From: Enterobacter asburiae
GTDB lineage: Bacteria > Pseudomonadota > Gammaproteobacteria > Enterobacterales > Enterobacteriaceae
Length of the DNA stretch: 64,000 nucleotides
Assembly: GCA_011754535.1 (NCBI GenBank)
Contig: JAAQVN010000001.1
Location: forward strand, 1,860,001 to 1,924,000
Reading direction: 5' to 3'
A model generated the notes under the pieces. The model was not told where the DNA came from and did no database searches. It saw only the letters and a program-made list of their open reading frames with translations. This document shows, piece by piece, positions 44,203 through 57,085 of this stretch. Position 1 is the first letter of the stretch, and each line of letters opens with the position of its first letter. The position numbers and the translations under genes are program-made.

Positions 44203-44234
44203 AAAAAACGCCCTGCTCAGCAGGGCGTTTTTTA
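44203..44234. terminator. Bidirectional terminator between bhsA and ldtC
   Basis: AAAAAACGCCCTG, loop CTCAG, CAGGGCGTTTTTT: symmetric A- and T-runs serve both convergent genes. Confidence 0.93.
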
Positions 44235-44242
44235 TTTCTGAT

Positions 44243-45208
44243 TTACATCGGCTGCGGGACGACATCGTGATGCCGGGTGACATCGGTCGGCATCCCTGAC
44301 CGTGCCTCCATCGCGCGCTCCATCACCAGGCTATCGGTGTTCGCATTCGTTTTGAAGCTCACCATCGCGGCATTCAGCTTAATGGGTAACGTCTGCGGAT
44401 CGTCGCCGATATTTTTTGACAGCGGCTGGTGAATCTCAACCAGCCGCACGCCGCCTGGCTCTTCAGAGACCTTAATCGGCGTATTGATAATATTCACCTT
44501 CGTTCCCGGCGTAACGACGTTAAAAAGCGTTTTGATATCGTTATCGCGCAGACGAATACAGCCGGAGCTGACGCGCATGCCGATGCCAAAATCCGCGTTC
44601 GTCCCGTGCAGCAGGTAAACGCCACCGTACGCGGCAAGGCGGATCGCGTGGTGACCCATCGGGTTATCCGGGCCTGCCGGCACCACGGCAGGAAGATCGA
44701 TGCCCTGGGCCTTATAACGGGCGCGAATGTTGGCCGTCGGCGTCCAGGTTGGGTTGGCGCGTTTATCCGAGACGGTCGTGACCATCGTCGGTGTCAGCGT
44801 ATCGCCGCCCAACTGACCAATACCGATAGGGTAGACGGTAACCTCATTTTTACCCGGCGGGTAATAGTACAGACGCAGCTCCGCCAGGTTGATCACGATC
44901 CCCTCGCGCGGGGCATCCGGCAGGATAGTCTGTAACGGGATGGTCAGCACGCTGCCCGCGCGCGGGACGTACGGGTCGACGCCGGGGTTCGCCTGCAGCA
45001 GGGCCAGAAAACCGACGTTATATTTTTTGGCTATCGCTTCCAGTGAACCGCCATTGTTTTCTACCACATGAAAGCGGTTCTCGCCCACCACCTTGCTGCC
45101 GGGCGGGGGAAGGGGCCAGGTGTTTGCGCGCGCAGGAAGCGCAACCGCGACGGTGGCCGCCAGCGCAAAAAGGGTTATCCAGCGGGTAAAACGCGAAGAG
45201 GTCATCAT
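44243..45208 (-). CDS. ldtC: L,D-transpeptidase LdtC (YcfS)
   Basis: LdtC attaches Braun lipoprotein to peptidoglycan. A signal peptide ending PARA is followed by a LysM domain (FHVVENNGGSLEAIAKKYNV to RAGSVLTIP, about residues 45-90) and a YkuD catalytic domain with HGTNADFG and SSGCIRL; the Cys in SGCIRL is the nucleophile. The ATG at 45208 gives 321 aa, against 320 in E. coli. An ATG two codons upstream (45214) is equally possible, since neither has a clear ribosome binding site. The C-terminal tail is the Ldt-specific extension. Confidence 0.94.
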   Translation of the reverse strand: MMTSSRFTRWITLFALAATVAVALPARANTWPLPPPGSKVVGENRFHVVENNGGSLEAIAKKYNVGFLALLQANPGVDPYVPRAGSVLTIPLQTILPDAPREGIVINLAELRLYYYPPGKNEVTVYPIGIGQLGGDTLTPTMVTTVSDKRANPTWTPTANIRARYKAQGIDLPAVVPAGPDNPMGHHAIRLAAYGGVYLLHGTNADFGIGMRVSSGCIRLRDNDIKTLFNVVTPGTKVNIINTPIKVSEEPGGVRLVEIHQPLSKNIGDDPQTLPIKLNAAMVSFKTNANTDSLVMERAMEARSGMPTDVTRHHDVVPQPM

Positions 45209-45319
45209 CACCATAGTCCATATAAATGATAAGGTTATTGTTTTATAAGACGTTAAAGATAATTATGGCGAATGGGTGTGTCGGGAAGATCGGATGAAGT
45301 GCAAAGAATTTGTAAATTG

Positions 45320-45350
45320 TCCCCCCGGCAGCACTGCACTGAAGGGGGGA
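45320..45350 (-). terminator. Hairpin after mfd
   Basis: TCCCCCC at 45320-45326 and GGGGGGA at 45344-45350 can pair, 9 nt after the mfd stop. No U-run follows on the minus strand, so this is a weak call. Confidence 0.35.
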
Positions 45351-45358
45351 AGGGCGAG

Positions 45359-48300
45359 TTATGCGACGGCGTTCTCTTCCAACTGACGCATAAAGTTACG
45401 CACCCAGTCCATGCGGGTTTTGCGCTCCGTCAGCTCCTGGGTAAATTTCAGACGGGTTGGACCATCCAGACGGAAATGCTGCGGCTGTTTTTGCAGCAGA
45501 CCGATCAGCCACATCGGGTTGACGTGATTCTTCTCGGCAAACTCAATTACGCCGCCTTTTTCGTTGCCTTCAAGTTTGCGAATGCCCAGCTTCTGCGCCT
45601 GCTGGCGCAGACGCGCGATATCCAGCAGGTTTCTCGCCGCATCTGGCAGCAGGCCGAAGCGGTCAATCAGCTCCACCTTAATCTCTTCCAGCTCGTTCTC
45701 ATTTTTCGCACTGGCGATACGCTTGTAGAACGACAGACGGGTATTCACATCCGGAATGAAATCGTCTGGCAGCAGGGAAGGCATGCGGAGTTCAACCTCG
45801 GTCTGCTGGCTGGTCAAATCTTCCAGAGACGGTTCACGTCCGGCCTTCAGGGCATCGACCGCGTTTTCCAGCAGCTCCATATAGAGCGAGAAGCCGATGG
45901 TCTCCATGGAGCCGCTCTGATCTTCACCCAGTAGTTCGCCGGCACCGCGGATCTCAAGATCGTGCGTGGCCAGCGCGAAGCCTGCGCCGAGATCTTCCAG
46001 CGAGGCGATGGCTTCCAGGCGCTTTTGCGCGTCGGTGGTCATCGCTTTCGGATGCGGCGTCAGCAGCCACGCGTAGGCCTGATGGTGCGAACGCCCGACG
46101 CGGCCGCGCAGCTGGTGGAGCTGGGCCAGACCAAAGTGATCCGCGCGTTCGATAATAATCGTGTTCGCGGTCGGAATGTCGATCCCGGTCTCAATGATGG
46201 TGGTACACACCAGCACGTTAAAGCGCTGGTGGTGGAAGTCGTTCATCACCCGTTCCAGCTCGCGTTCGCGCATCTGCCCGTGCCCGATGGCAACGCGCGC
46301 CTCCGGTACCAGTTCAGCCAGCCTGTCGGCGGCTTTCTGGATATTTTCGACGTCGTTATACAGGTAATACACCTGGCCGCCGCGCAGCACCTCACGCAGG
46401 ATCGCCTCACGCACCACCAGATTGTCATACTCGCGGACAAAGGTTTTTACCGCCAGACGGCGCGCCGGCGGCGTGGCGATAATCGACAGATCGCGCATGC
46501 CGCTCATCGCCATGTTCAGCGTGCGCGGGATCGGCGTTGCGGTCAGGGTCAGGATGTCGACGTCCGCGCGCATCGCTTTGATGCGCTCTTTATGACGCAC
46601 CCCGAAGCGGTGCTCTTCGTCAACGATCAGCAGCCCCAGATCTTTCCACTTCACGTCGCTTTGCAGCAGCTTGTGGGTGCCGATCAGAATGTCGATTTTG
46701 CCTTCGCTTGCCTGCTCCAGGATCTGCGTTTGCTCTTTTGTGCTGCGAAAACGCGACAGCATTTCTATACGTACCGGCCAGTTGGCGAAACGGTCCCGGA
46801 AGTTGTCGAAGTGCTGCTGGGCGAGCAGGGTGGTCGGCACCAGCACCGCCACCTGCTTGTTGTTTTCCACCGCAAGGAAGGCGGCGCGCATCGCCACTTC
46901 GGTTTTTCCGAAGCCGACGTCGCCGCAGACTAAGCGGTCCATTGCCAGCGGCTGGCACATGTCGCTCAGCACGGCATTAATGGCCTGGGCCTGATCCGGC
47001 GTGGTTTCAAACGGGAAGCTGTCGCAGAACAGCTGGTACTGTTCTTTGTCGTGCTTAAAGGCGAAGCCCTCTTTGGCCGCGCGCTGGGCGTAGATATCCA
47101 GCAGCTCGGCCGCCACGTCGCGCACTTTTTCCGCTGCCTTCTGGCGCGCACGCGCCCAGGCATCGCCGCCCAGCTTGTGCAGCGGCGCGTTCTCCTCCGC
47201 ACCTCCCGCGTAGCGGCTGATAAGGTGCAGGGACGAAACAGGCACATAGAGTTTGGCATCGTTGGCGTAGGTCAGCATCAGGTACTCACCTTTGATACCG
47301 CCCGCTTCCAGCGTGGTCATCCCCTGATATCGTCCGACGCCGTGCTCCAGGTGAACAATCGGCTGGCCCGGATGCAGCTCGGCCAGGTTACGGATCAAGG
47401 TGTCCGGGTTGATGGTCCGACGGCTGTCCTGCCGACGGCGCGCGACGCGCTCGCCCAGCAGGTCGCTTTCGCAAATCAGCGCCAGGTTATTGAGCGTGTC
47501 AATGAACCCGTGCTCGGCGGCGCCAATCATCAGGTAACGACCATTCCCGGTCGCTTCGCTTAACCGCAGAATGCGCTTCGGCGCAACTTTGATGCGTCCC
47601 AGCAGCTCACCGAGCGCTTCGCGGCGGCCTTCACTCTCAACGGAAAATACGACCGGGCCGGTAAAGGACTCCAGGAACTTGCGCAGATTATCCAGCGGCG
47701 ATTTCTGCTGCGCCTGAACGGCCAGGTCCGGCAGCGTCCGGAAGGCGAGGTTCGTATTGGCGGCTTTATCGGCAAGCGAGTCGGTTTTGAGCTGCATGCG
47801 CGGCCAGCGCTTCAGCTCGGCGTTAAGCTCGTCGGTGCGCAGCCATAGCGCTTCCGGCGGCAGGAGCGGACGCATCGGGTCAACGCCCCGGTTTTCGAAG
47901 CGCGCGCGGGTTTCGCTTTCAAAGCGGCTGGCGCTGGCGTCGATATCGCCGGTGTTTACAATCAGCGTATTCGCCGGGAAATAGCTGAACAGGGCAGGCA
48001 GCGGCTCGTTGAAGAACAGCGGCTGCCAGTATTCGATCCCGGCCGGGAGCGTGCCTTTGCTGACCTGCTGATAGATATGTTCTGCATCACGCTTCACGTC
48101 GAACCTGTCGCGCCACTGGCTGCGGAACAGTTCGATGGCAGTTTTGTCCGTCGGGAACTCATGCGCGGGCAGTAAATTGATAGACTCCACTTCCTCCAGC
48201 GTGCGCTGGGTGTCGGCATCGAACACGCGCAGGCTGTCGATTTCATCATCAAAGAAATCCAGACGATACGGCTGGTCGCTGCCCATCGGGTAAAGGTCGA

Positions 48301-48805
48301 GCAACGCGCCGCGGGTCGCGTATTCCCCGTGTTCCATGACCTGATCGACATGGCGATAGCCAGCACCGTCAAGCTGGTCGCGCAGGGTGTCGCGAGACAG
48401 GCGCTGGCCTTTTTTCATCACAAGCGCGTGACCGTGCAGATAGCTGTGCGGGCAGACGCGCTGCATCAGGGTATTGACCGGCACAATCAGCACGCCGCGC
48501 TGCATAGTCGGGAGTTGATACAGGGTCGACAGGCGCGAGGAGATGATCTCCTGATGCGGAGAGAAGCTGTCATAAGGCAGCGTTTCCCAGTCGGCCAGGC
48601 TGAACACCAGGCTATCGGTGAACTGGCGGATTTCGTCGTGCAGGCGCAGGGCGTTTTGCATATCCGGGGCAACCAGTACCACCGGGCCAGGGTGCCGCTC
48701 GGCGATTTCTGCCACCAGCGTGGCGCACGCCGCGCCCGTGAGTTCACCCAGCTGACGCTGGTCGCCCGCTTTGACGGGCAAGGAATAACGATAGTGTTCA
48801 GGCAT
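45359..48805 (-). CDS. mfd: Transcription-repair coupling factor Mfd
   Basis: Mfd removes RNA polymerase stalled at DNA damage and recruits UvrA. Domains run as a UvrB-like N terminus, the RNA polymerase-interacting domain (HLEHGVGRYQGM region, about residue 475 on), a RecG-like translocase (GDVGFGKTEVAMRAAF Walker A, DEEHRFGVRHKE, TATPIPRTL, and the GRVGRSHHQAYAWLL motif VI) and the C-terminal autoinhibitory domain. It is 1148 aa from the ATG at 48805 (MPEHYRYS), exactly the E. coli length; an upstream ATG adding 17 codons is rejected. Confidence 0.97.
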   Translation of the reverse strand: MPEHYRYSLPVKAGDQRQLGELTGAACATLVAEIAERHPGPVVLVAPDMQNALRLHDEIRQFTDSLVFSLADWETLPYDSFSPHQEIISSRLSTLYQLPTMQRGVLIVPVNTLMQRVCPHSYLHGHALVMKKGQRLSRDTLRDQLDGAGYRHVDQVMEHGEYATRGALLDLYPMGSDQPYRLDFFDDEIDSLRVFDADTQRTLEEVESINLLPAHEFPTDKTAIELFRSQWRDRFDVKRDAEHIYQQVSKGTLPAGIEYWQPLFFNEPLPALFSYFPANTLIVNTGDIDASASRFESETRARFENRGVDPMRPLLPPEALWLRTDELNAELKRWPRMQLKTDSLADKAANTNLAFRTLPDLAVQAQQKSPLDNLRKFLESFTGPVVFSVESEGRREALGELLGRIKVAPKRILRLSEATGNGRYLMIGAAEHGFIDTLNNLALICESDLLGERVARRRQDSRRTINPDTLIRNLAELHPGQPIVHLEHGVGRYQGMTTLEAGGIKGEYLMLTYANDAKLYVPVSSLHLISRYAGGAEENAPLHKLGGDAWARARQKAAEKVRDVAAELLDIYAQRAAKEGFAFKHDKEQYQLFCDSFPFETTPDQAQAINAVLSDMCQPLAMDRLVCGDVGFGKTEVAMRAAFLAVENNKQVAVLVPTTLLAQQHFDNFRDRFANWPVRIEMLSRFRSTKEQTQILEQASEGKIDILIGTHKLLQSDVKWKDLGLLIVDEEHRFGVRHKERIKAMRADVDILTLTATPIPRTLNMAMSGMRDLSIIATPPARRLAVKTFVREYDNLVVREAILREVLRGGQVYYLYNDVENIQKAADRLAELVPEARVAIGHGQMRERELERVMNDFHHQRFNVLVCTTIIETGIDIPTANTIIIERADHFGLAQLHQLRGRVGRSHHQAYAWLLTPHPKAMTTDAQKRLEAIASLEDLGAGFALATHDLEIRGAGELLGEDQSGSMETIGFSLYMELLENAVDALKAGREPSLEDLTSQQTEVELRMPSLLPDDFIPDVNTRLSFYKRIASAKNENELEEIKVELIDRFGLLPDAARNLLDIARLRQQAQKLGIRKLEGNEKGGVIEFAEKNHVNPMWLIGLLQKQPQHFRLDGPTRLKFTQELTERKTRMDWVRNFMRQLEENAVA

Positions 48806-48926
48806 GGCTATGTCAGAGTCTCTTATGGATATACCAACAGTATTGGGGCATATCACTGATACGCAATGTCTTTATTATCCTCGATCGTTTTACATAAGCA
48901 AATCGTAACCGCACGGCAGGGCTAAA

Positions 48927-48945
48927 CGCCCCCAAAACGGGGGCG
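48927..48945 (-). terminator. Hairpin after ycfT
   Basis: On the minus strand CGCCCCC, loop GTTTT, GGGGGCG is followed by TTTAG, 9 nt after the ycfT stop. It looks like a compact intrinsic terminator with a weak U-run. Confidence 0.6.
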
Positions 48946-48953
48946 GAGGGGCA

Positions 48954-50027
48954 TTAACGGGTGGCAGGTGACAGGCTCCGCGTAGACGGAGGAGAGAAGA
49001 AAAGGTCTCCGAACAGTGCGGTGGAGATTTTACGCACCCCGAGCCCGGCAAGGGTACAGATAAGCAGGCTGGCAAACGGGTAGACCAGTATTAAGCACAG
49101 TTCTGCCCAGATCGGCCACAGGGCGGCATTCATCTCGCCAATCAGAATCAGGCTGAAGGCCTCAATTAATATGCGGTGGGTGGTATAGATCGCAATGGTG
49201 TTTGAGCCAATCACGTTCAGCAGGTTGTTAGGATGCACGGCATAGCGCTGCTCGAAGCTATAGAACAGCTTCATGATCAACACAATCGACAGCAGGGAAA
49301 GCAGGAGAGGAACGTTTGCAAACCACAGCACCACGGAGACGGCCGCGAAAGCGCCAGTTGCCAGCCATGTGCGGCGCAGGTTGAAGCTTTTCATCCACGT
49401 CATCAGCTCCGCGCCATACCACGCCCCCATGCTGTAGTAGATCATGTTGCGTACCACGCTGTTCATTCCCCACCACGGCAGAGGCAGGAAGTTGATCGCG
49501 ATGCTCGCCAGCGCCAGCAGTCCGAGTACCGGCAGCTTCCAGCGGCTCAGCAGTTTACACAGCGTGAAGTAGACCACCAGAGCATACAGATACCACAGGC
49601 TGGTGCTGGCGGTGACCATCCCCAGCACAAAGCCTGAGAACGAGTCGGCGTAGGCCGCATTTGACGAGGTGGCAAGCTCGCGGTCGGGCGCCAGCCAGGC
49701 ATTCAGGTGGGTCAGGGCCTGCCATTGCAGGACGCCCCACAGCGCCAGAACCCAGACGATGCTCCAGATCCGCTTGTCGAGGCTGGTGCGCCAGTCCACC
49801 TCATCAATATAACGACGGATCAGATAGCCGGAGATAAAGAAGAAGACCGGCATCCGGAACGGGGCGAGATAGAGGTTAAAATAGACCCAGCATTTGGCGA
49901 GAAGACCGGAGAGCGGGTGTTGCAGCCCGCTCAGATGCGGGTAAAAGGTGATGACCGAATGATAGATAACCACCAGGCAGATACAGAGCCCTTTTATCTG
50001 GTTAATCCATAATGCTTTTTGCTTCAT
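48954..50027 (-). CDS. ycfT: Acyltransferase-3 family membrane protein YcfT
   Basis: YcfT is an inner-membrane protein of the acyltransferase-3 superfamily with about ten hydrophobic segments. INQIKGLCICLVVIYHSV (about residues 8-25) has the conserved first-helix His of the family, and FFISGYLIRRYIDEVDWRT is the R-x10-R-like motif region of the second loop. Substrate and acyl donor are unknown. It is 357 aa, the E. coli length. It lies alone between mfd and the divergent lolC. Some members modify surface polysaccharides, but nothing nearby indicates which. Confidence 0.9.
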   Translation of the reverse strand: MKQKALWINQIKGLCICLVVIYHSVITFYPHLSGLQHPLSGLLAKCWVYFNLYLAPFRMPVFFFISGYLIRRYIDEVDWRTSLDKRIWSIVWVLALWGVLQWQALTHLNAWLAPDRELATSSNAAYADSFSGFVLGMVTASTSLWYLYALVVYFTLCKLLSRWKLPVLGLLALASIAINFLPLPWWGMNSVVRNMIYYSMGAWYGAELMTWMKSFNLRRTWLATGAFAAVSVVLWFANVPLLLSLLSIVLIMKLFYSFEQRYAVHPNNLLNVIGSNTIAIYTTHRILIEAFSLILIGEMNAALWPIWAELCLILVYPFASLLICTLAGLGVRKISTALFGDLFFSPPSTRSLSPATR

Positions 50028-50232
50028 TGTTCGCGACTACCTTATTGCCATAAACGAACGAGCAATTGTTGTTAAACGAAGCCGGGATGTAACGGGTAAC
50101 AGTCTGTATCAGGTGGTTTTTCGGAAAAGGTGGAGGCTGTATGGTGACGATTCAGACAATAGCACTCTGATTTATCTGAATTTTTCGGAAAAATGATTAC
50201 CAAAGCTTACGGTTTCAGTCATTTACCCTTAA

Positions 50233-53421
<3,189 letters not shown>

Positions 53422-53475
53422 TTACGTCATGGTGTAGCGGTCCTGAGGCCGCTATGTCAGAAAGAGGAATGCACT

Positions 53476-54387
53476 ATGTATTATGGATTTGATATTGGCG
53501 GCACCAAGATTGCGCTCGGCGTGTTTGATAAAAACCTCAAACTGCAGTGGGAGACCCGCGTTCCCACGCCGCGCGAAAGCTACGATGAATTTTTAACCGC
53601 CATTGCCGCGCTGGTTGCGCAGGCGGATGAACGCTTTGGCGTGAAAGGTAGCGTCGGTATCGGGATCCCGGGGATGCCCGAAACCGATGACGGCACGCTG
53701 TATGCCGCCAACGTGCCTGCCGCCAGCGGTAAACCGCTTCGCGCCGATCTTTCAGCCCTCCTTGAACGCGACGTGCGTTTAGACAACGATGCCAACTGCT
53801 TTGCCCTCTCTGAAGCCTGGGACGATGAGTTCCGTCAATATCCGCTGGTGATGGGGCTGATCCTCGGTACCGGCGTCGGCGGGGGGATTGTCATCAACGG
53901 TAAGCCGATTACCGGGCGCAGCTACATCACCGGGGAATTTGGTCATATCCGCCTGCCGGTGGATGCGCTGGAGGTGGTGGGGCGCGATTTTCCGCTGACC
54001 CGCTGCGGCTGCGGCCAGCACGGCTGTATTGAGAACTACCTCTCCGGCCGCGGGTTTGCATGGCTTTACGAACACTTCTATCATCAGAAACTTGAGGCCC
54101 CTCAAATCATTACCCTGTGGGAGCAGGGGGATGCGCAGGCGCGTGAACACGTCGAGCGCTATCTGGATCTGCTGGCGGTGTGTCTGGGAAATATTCTCAC
54201 CATCGTCGACCCGGATCTGCTGGTGATCGGGGGAGGGCTATCAAACTTTACCGCGATTACGGAAAGGTTGTCCGGGCGTCTGCCCCGACATTTATTGCCG
54301 GTCGCCCGCGTGCCGCGTATTGAACGTGCGCGCCACGGGGACGCAGGAGGCATGCGCGGAGCCGCATTCCTTCATCTCACCGATTAG
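53476..54387 (+). CDS. nagK: N-acetyl-D-glucosamine kinase NagK
   Basis: NagK phosphorylates GlcNAc recovered from cell-wall turnover. It is a ROK-family sugar kinase: DIGGTK (residues 6-11) is the phosphate motif, [14 protein letters not shown] holds the catalytic Asp, and [15 protein letters not shown] is the ROK zinc site. It is 303 aa, the E. coli length. It acts after NagZ, whose gene is 13 kb upstream. AGAGGAA precedes the ATG. cobB starts 14 nt downstream. Confidence 0.97.
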   Translation: MYYGFDIGGTKIALGVFDKNLKLQWETRVPTPRESYDEFLTAIAALVAQADERFGVKGSVGIGIPGMPETDDGTLYAANVPAASGKPLRADLSALLERDVRLDNDANCFALSEAWDDEFRQYPLVMGLILGTGVGGGIVINGKPITGRSYITGEFGHIRLPVDALEVVGRDFPLTRCGCGQHGCIENYLSGRGFAWLYEHFYHQKLEAPQIITLWEQGDAQAREHVERYLDLLAVCLGNILTIVDPDLLVIGGGLSNFTAITERLSGRLPRHLLPVARVPRIERARHGDAGGMRGAAFLHLTD

Positions 54388-54401
54388 TTTACGAGGTCTT
54401 T

Positions 54402-55223
54402 ATGCTGTCGCGTCGCCAGGGTCGACTCAGCCGTTTTCGCAAAAACAAACGCCGCTTACGAGAGCGCTTGCGCCAGCGGATCTTTTTCAGAGACAGAATA
54501 ATGCCAGAAGCGATGGATAAACCCAGAGTGGTGGTGCTGACCGGCGCGGGGATCTCCGCCGAGTCAGGAATTCAGACCTTCCGTGCAGCGGACGGTCTGT
54601 GGGAAGAGCACCGTGTCGAGGACGTGGCGACGCCGGAAGGCTTTGCCCGCGATCCGGACCTGGTGCAGGCGTTTTACAACGCTCGCCGCCGGCAGCTTCA
54701 GCAGCCTGAGATTGCGCCGAACGCGGCGCATCTGGCGCTGGCGAAGCTGGAAGAGGCGCTGGGGGATCGTTTTCTGCTGGTGACGCAGAATATCGATAAC
54801 CTGCACGAGCGGGCCGGCAACAAGAACATCATCCACATGCACGGTGAGCTGCTCAAGGTTCGCTGCGCCTGGAGCGGTCAGGTGCTGGACTGGAAAGAGG
54901 ACGTGCTGCCGGAAGACAAATGCCACTGCTGCCAGTTCCCGTCGCGCCTGCGTCCGCACGTGGTCTGGTTTGGCGAAATGCCGCTGGGGATGGATGAGAT
55001 CTACAGCGCGCTGGCGATGGCGGACGTGTTTATTGCTATTGGCACATCAGGTCACGTTTACCCGGCGGCGGGGTTTGTTCACGAAGCGCGACTGCACGGG
55101 GCGCATACGGTCGAGCTCAATCTGGAGCCAAGCCAGGTGGGCAGCGAGTTTGAAGAGAAGCAATACGGCCTGGCGAGTGAGGTGGTGCCGGCCTTTGTGG
55201 ATAAGCTTCTGAAGGGGCTGTAA
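54402..55223 (+). CDS. cobB: NAD-dependent deacylase CobB (sirtuin)
   Basis: CobB is the class III sirtuin that removes acetyl and succinyl groups from protein lysines and activates acetyl-CoA synthetase. [20 protein letters not shown] (about residues 48-67) and [12 protein letters not shown] are the NAD sites, His147 in HMHGE is the catalytic base, and CAW(S)G/CHCC provide zinc cysteines. An Arg-rich N-terminal extension of 37 residues precedes an internal Met38 start. This matches the long and short isoforms seen in E. coli and Salmonella. It is 273 aa in the long form, slightly shorter than E. coli at the C terminus. Confidence 0.96.
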   Translation: MLSRRQGRLSRFRKNKRRLRERLRQRIFFRDRIMPEAMDKPRVVVLTGAGISAESGIQTFRAADGLWEEHRVEDVATPEGFARDPDLVQAFYNARRRQLQQPEIAPNAAHLALAKLEEALGDRFLLVTQNIDNLHERAGNKNIIHMHGELLKVRCAWSGQVLDWKEDVLPEDKCHCCQFPSRLRPHVVWFGEMPLGMDEIYSALAMADVFIAIGTSGHVYPAAGFVHEARLHGAHTVELNLEPSQVGSEFEEKQYGLASEVVPAFVDKLLKGL

Positions 55224-55226
55224 GAG

Positions 55227-55253
55227 TAACGGGCGACGCTGCGTCGCCCGTTA
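55227..55253. terminator. Perfect hairpin between convergent cobB and potD
   Basis: TAACGGGCGACG, loop CTG, CGTCGCCCGTTA is a perfect 12-bp stem, symmetric for both genes. It has no U-run, so it may act with Rho or as a 3'-end stabiliser. Confidence 0.7.
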
Positions 55254-55262
55254 TGTATTGCA

Positions 55263-56297
55263 TTAACGACCTGCTTTTAACTTCTGATAATACTCTTCGT
55301 AAAGGCGACTCGCGTCGCCAACGTCGTTCTGCCATTCACCTTTGCTGATGGTGTCGGCGTCCGGATAGAGTGACTTATCGTTAGCCACGTCAGGCTTCAG
55401 CAGCTTGCGGGCGGCCAGGTTTGGCGTCGGGTAGCCAATCGTCTCGGCAACCTGTTTCGCCACGTCCGGGCGCAGCAGGAAGTTGATCAGCTTCAGCGCG
55501 CCGTCCACGTTTTTCGCGTTGGCCGGGATCGCGAGGCTATCCATCCAGAAGATGCCGCCTTCCTTCGGCCAGACCACCTCCAGCGGCGTACCGGCCTGGC
55601 GGGCAACATACGCAGAGCCGTTCCACACCATTCCCAGGTTCACTTCACCTTCCATATACGGGTTTGCTGGGTTATCAGAGTTGAATGCCGCCACGTTAGG
55701 CATCAGCTTTTTCAGCTCGTTGTAGGCCGCTTCAATCTCTTTCGGATCGGTGGTGTTACCGGAATAGCCAAGTTTACGCAGCGCGATCTGGAACACTTCA
55801 CGCGCATCGTCGGTTAACAGCAGGCTGCCTTTGTATTCCGGTTTCCACAGGTCGGCCCAGCCGGTGACCGTTTTCGGATCGATGGCCTCGCTGTTAACGC
55901 CAATCGCCGTTGCCCCCCAGATGTAAGGAATGGAGTAGTCATTATTCGGGTCGAACGGCTTGTTGAGCATCTCAGGATCGAGGTTTGAAAAATGGGTTAG
56001 CTTCGTTTTATCGATCTTCTGGATCATCCCCTCTTTGCGCATTTTGTCGACAAAGTAAGTGGAGGGAACGACCAGATCGTATGCACCGTCTTTATAGGTT
56101 TTCAGCTTGGCGTACATGGTTTCATTCGACTCGTAGGTCGAGTAGATAACCTTAATGCCAGTCTCTTTGGTGAACTGCTCCAGCAGGCCCGGCGGCACAT
56201 ACTCGGTCCAGTTGTAGAAGTAGAGCGTTTTGCTGTCATCAGCGTGCGCGGCACCCATGCCAAGCACCAGCGCCGCAGCGGCGAGCATTTTTTTCAT
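55263..56297 (-). CDS. potD: Spermidine/putrescine-binding protein PotD
   Basis: PotD is the periplasmic polyamine-binding protein of PotABCD, specific for spermidine and more weakly putrescine. The signal peptide MKKMLAAAALVLGMGAAHA is followed by DDSKTLYFYNWTEYVPPG, the ligand-binding start of the family. WGATAIGVNSEAIDPK, TDDAREVFQIAL and the Trp/Asp/Glu-rich pocket are conserved. It is 344 aa (348 in E. coli). It is the last gene of the operon and overlaps potC by 4 nt. Confidence 0.97.
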   Translation of the reverse strand: MKKMLAAAALVLGMGAAHADDSKTLYFYNWTEYVPPGLLEQFTKETGIKVIYSTYESNETMYAKLKTYKDGAYDLVVPSTYFVDKMRKEGMIQKIDKTKLTHFSNLDPEMLNKPFDPNNDYSIPYIWGATAIGVNSEAIDPKTVTGWADLWKPEYKGSLLLTDDAREVFQIALRKLGYSGNTTDPKEIEAAYNELKKLMPNVAAFNSDNPANPYMEGEVNLGMVWNGSAYVARQAGTPLEVVWPKEGGIFWMDSLAIPANAKNVDGALKLINFLLRPDVAKQVAETIGYPTPNLAARKLLKPDVANDKSLYPDADTISKGEWQNDVGDASRLYEEYYQKLKAGR

Positions 56298-57085
56298 TTC
56301 ATTGTCCCCTGAGATTTTGTTTTATCACGAGCAATAACCTGGCTGGCGATCACCAGAACCAGCGAAAACACCAGCAGAATGGTCGCCAGCGCGTTCACCT
56401 CTGGCGACACGCCGACTTTGACCATCGAATAGATCTTCAACGGCAGAATTTCGTAGCTCGGCCCGGTCACGAAGGAGGAGACCACCACGTCATCCATCGA
56501 CAGCGTAAAGCTGAGCAGCCATCCGGCCGCCACGGCGGGCATCGCCAGCGGCAGGATGATTTTGCGCAGGATGGTCATTTCGCTGGCACCCAGATCCTTC
56601 GCCGCCTCCAGCATGCGCACGTCGAACCCTTTCAGGCGCGCGAAAACGGTCACCACCACAAACGGCAGGCAGAAGGTGATATGGGAAAACAGCAGCGACC
56701 AGAAGCCAAGCTGTACGCCCAGCAGCATAAACAGCACCAGTAGCGAAATCGCCATCACGATGTCCGGCGACATCATCACCACAAACAGCATGCCGCTGAC
56801 GAACGGCTTGCCGCGAAAGCGATAGCGGTACAGCGCCACGGCGGTGAGGGAGCCAATCAGCGTGGCGAAGGTGGCGGAGACGATCGCCATCGTCAGCGAG
56901 TGCTGGGCTGCCTGCAGCAGGCTGTCGTTGTTCATCAGCAGGCTGTACCAGCTGGTGGTAAATCCTTGCCAGTTAATCCCGAACCGCGAGCTGTTAAAAG
57001 AGTTCACGATTAAAATGATAATCGGGATATAAAGATAGGCGTAGATGGCGGTCATAAAACCGCCGCGAAGCAGTCGACCGATCAT
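56294..57085 (-). CDS. potC: Spermidine/putrescine permease PotC
   Basis: PotC is one of two inner-membrane permeases of PotABCD. Six hydrophobic segments are visible. The ABC-coupling EAA loop reads [21 protein letters not shown] (split around residues 160-180). It is 263 aa (264 in E. coli). It overlaps potB by 4 nt and potD by 4 nt, and all four genes point the same way. Confidence 0.97.
   Translation of the reverse strand: MIGRLLRGGFMTAIYAYLYIPIIILIVNSFNSSRFGINWQGFTTSWYSLLMNNDSLLQAAQHSLTMAIVSATFATLIGSLTAVALYRYRFRGKPFVSGMLFVVMMSPDIVMAISLLVLFMLLGVQLGFWSLLFSHITFCLPFVVVTVFARLKGFDVRMLEAAKDLGASEMTILRKIILPLAMPAVAAGWLLSFTLSMDDVVVSSFVTGPSYEILPLKIYSMVKVGVSPEVNALATILLVFSLVLVIASQVIARDKTKSQGTMK

Noticed and set aside
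45962..46933. 323-aa plus-strand ORF antisense to mfd
   Set aside because: It is a reverse-frame shadow of the translocase domain.
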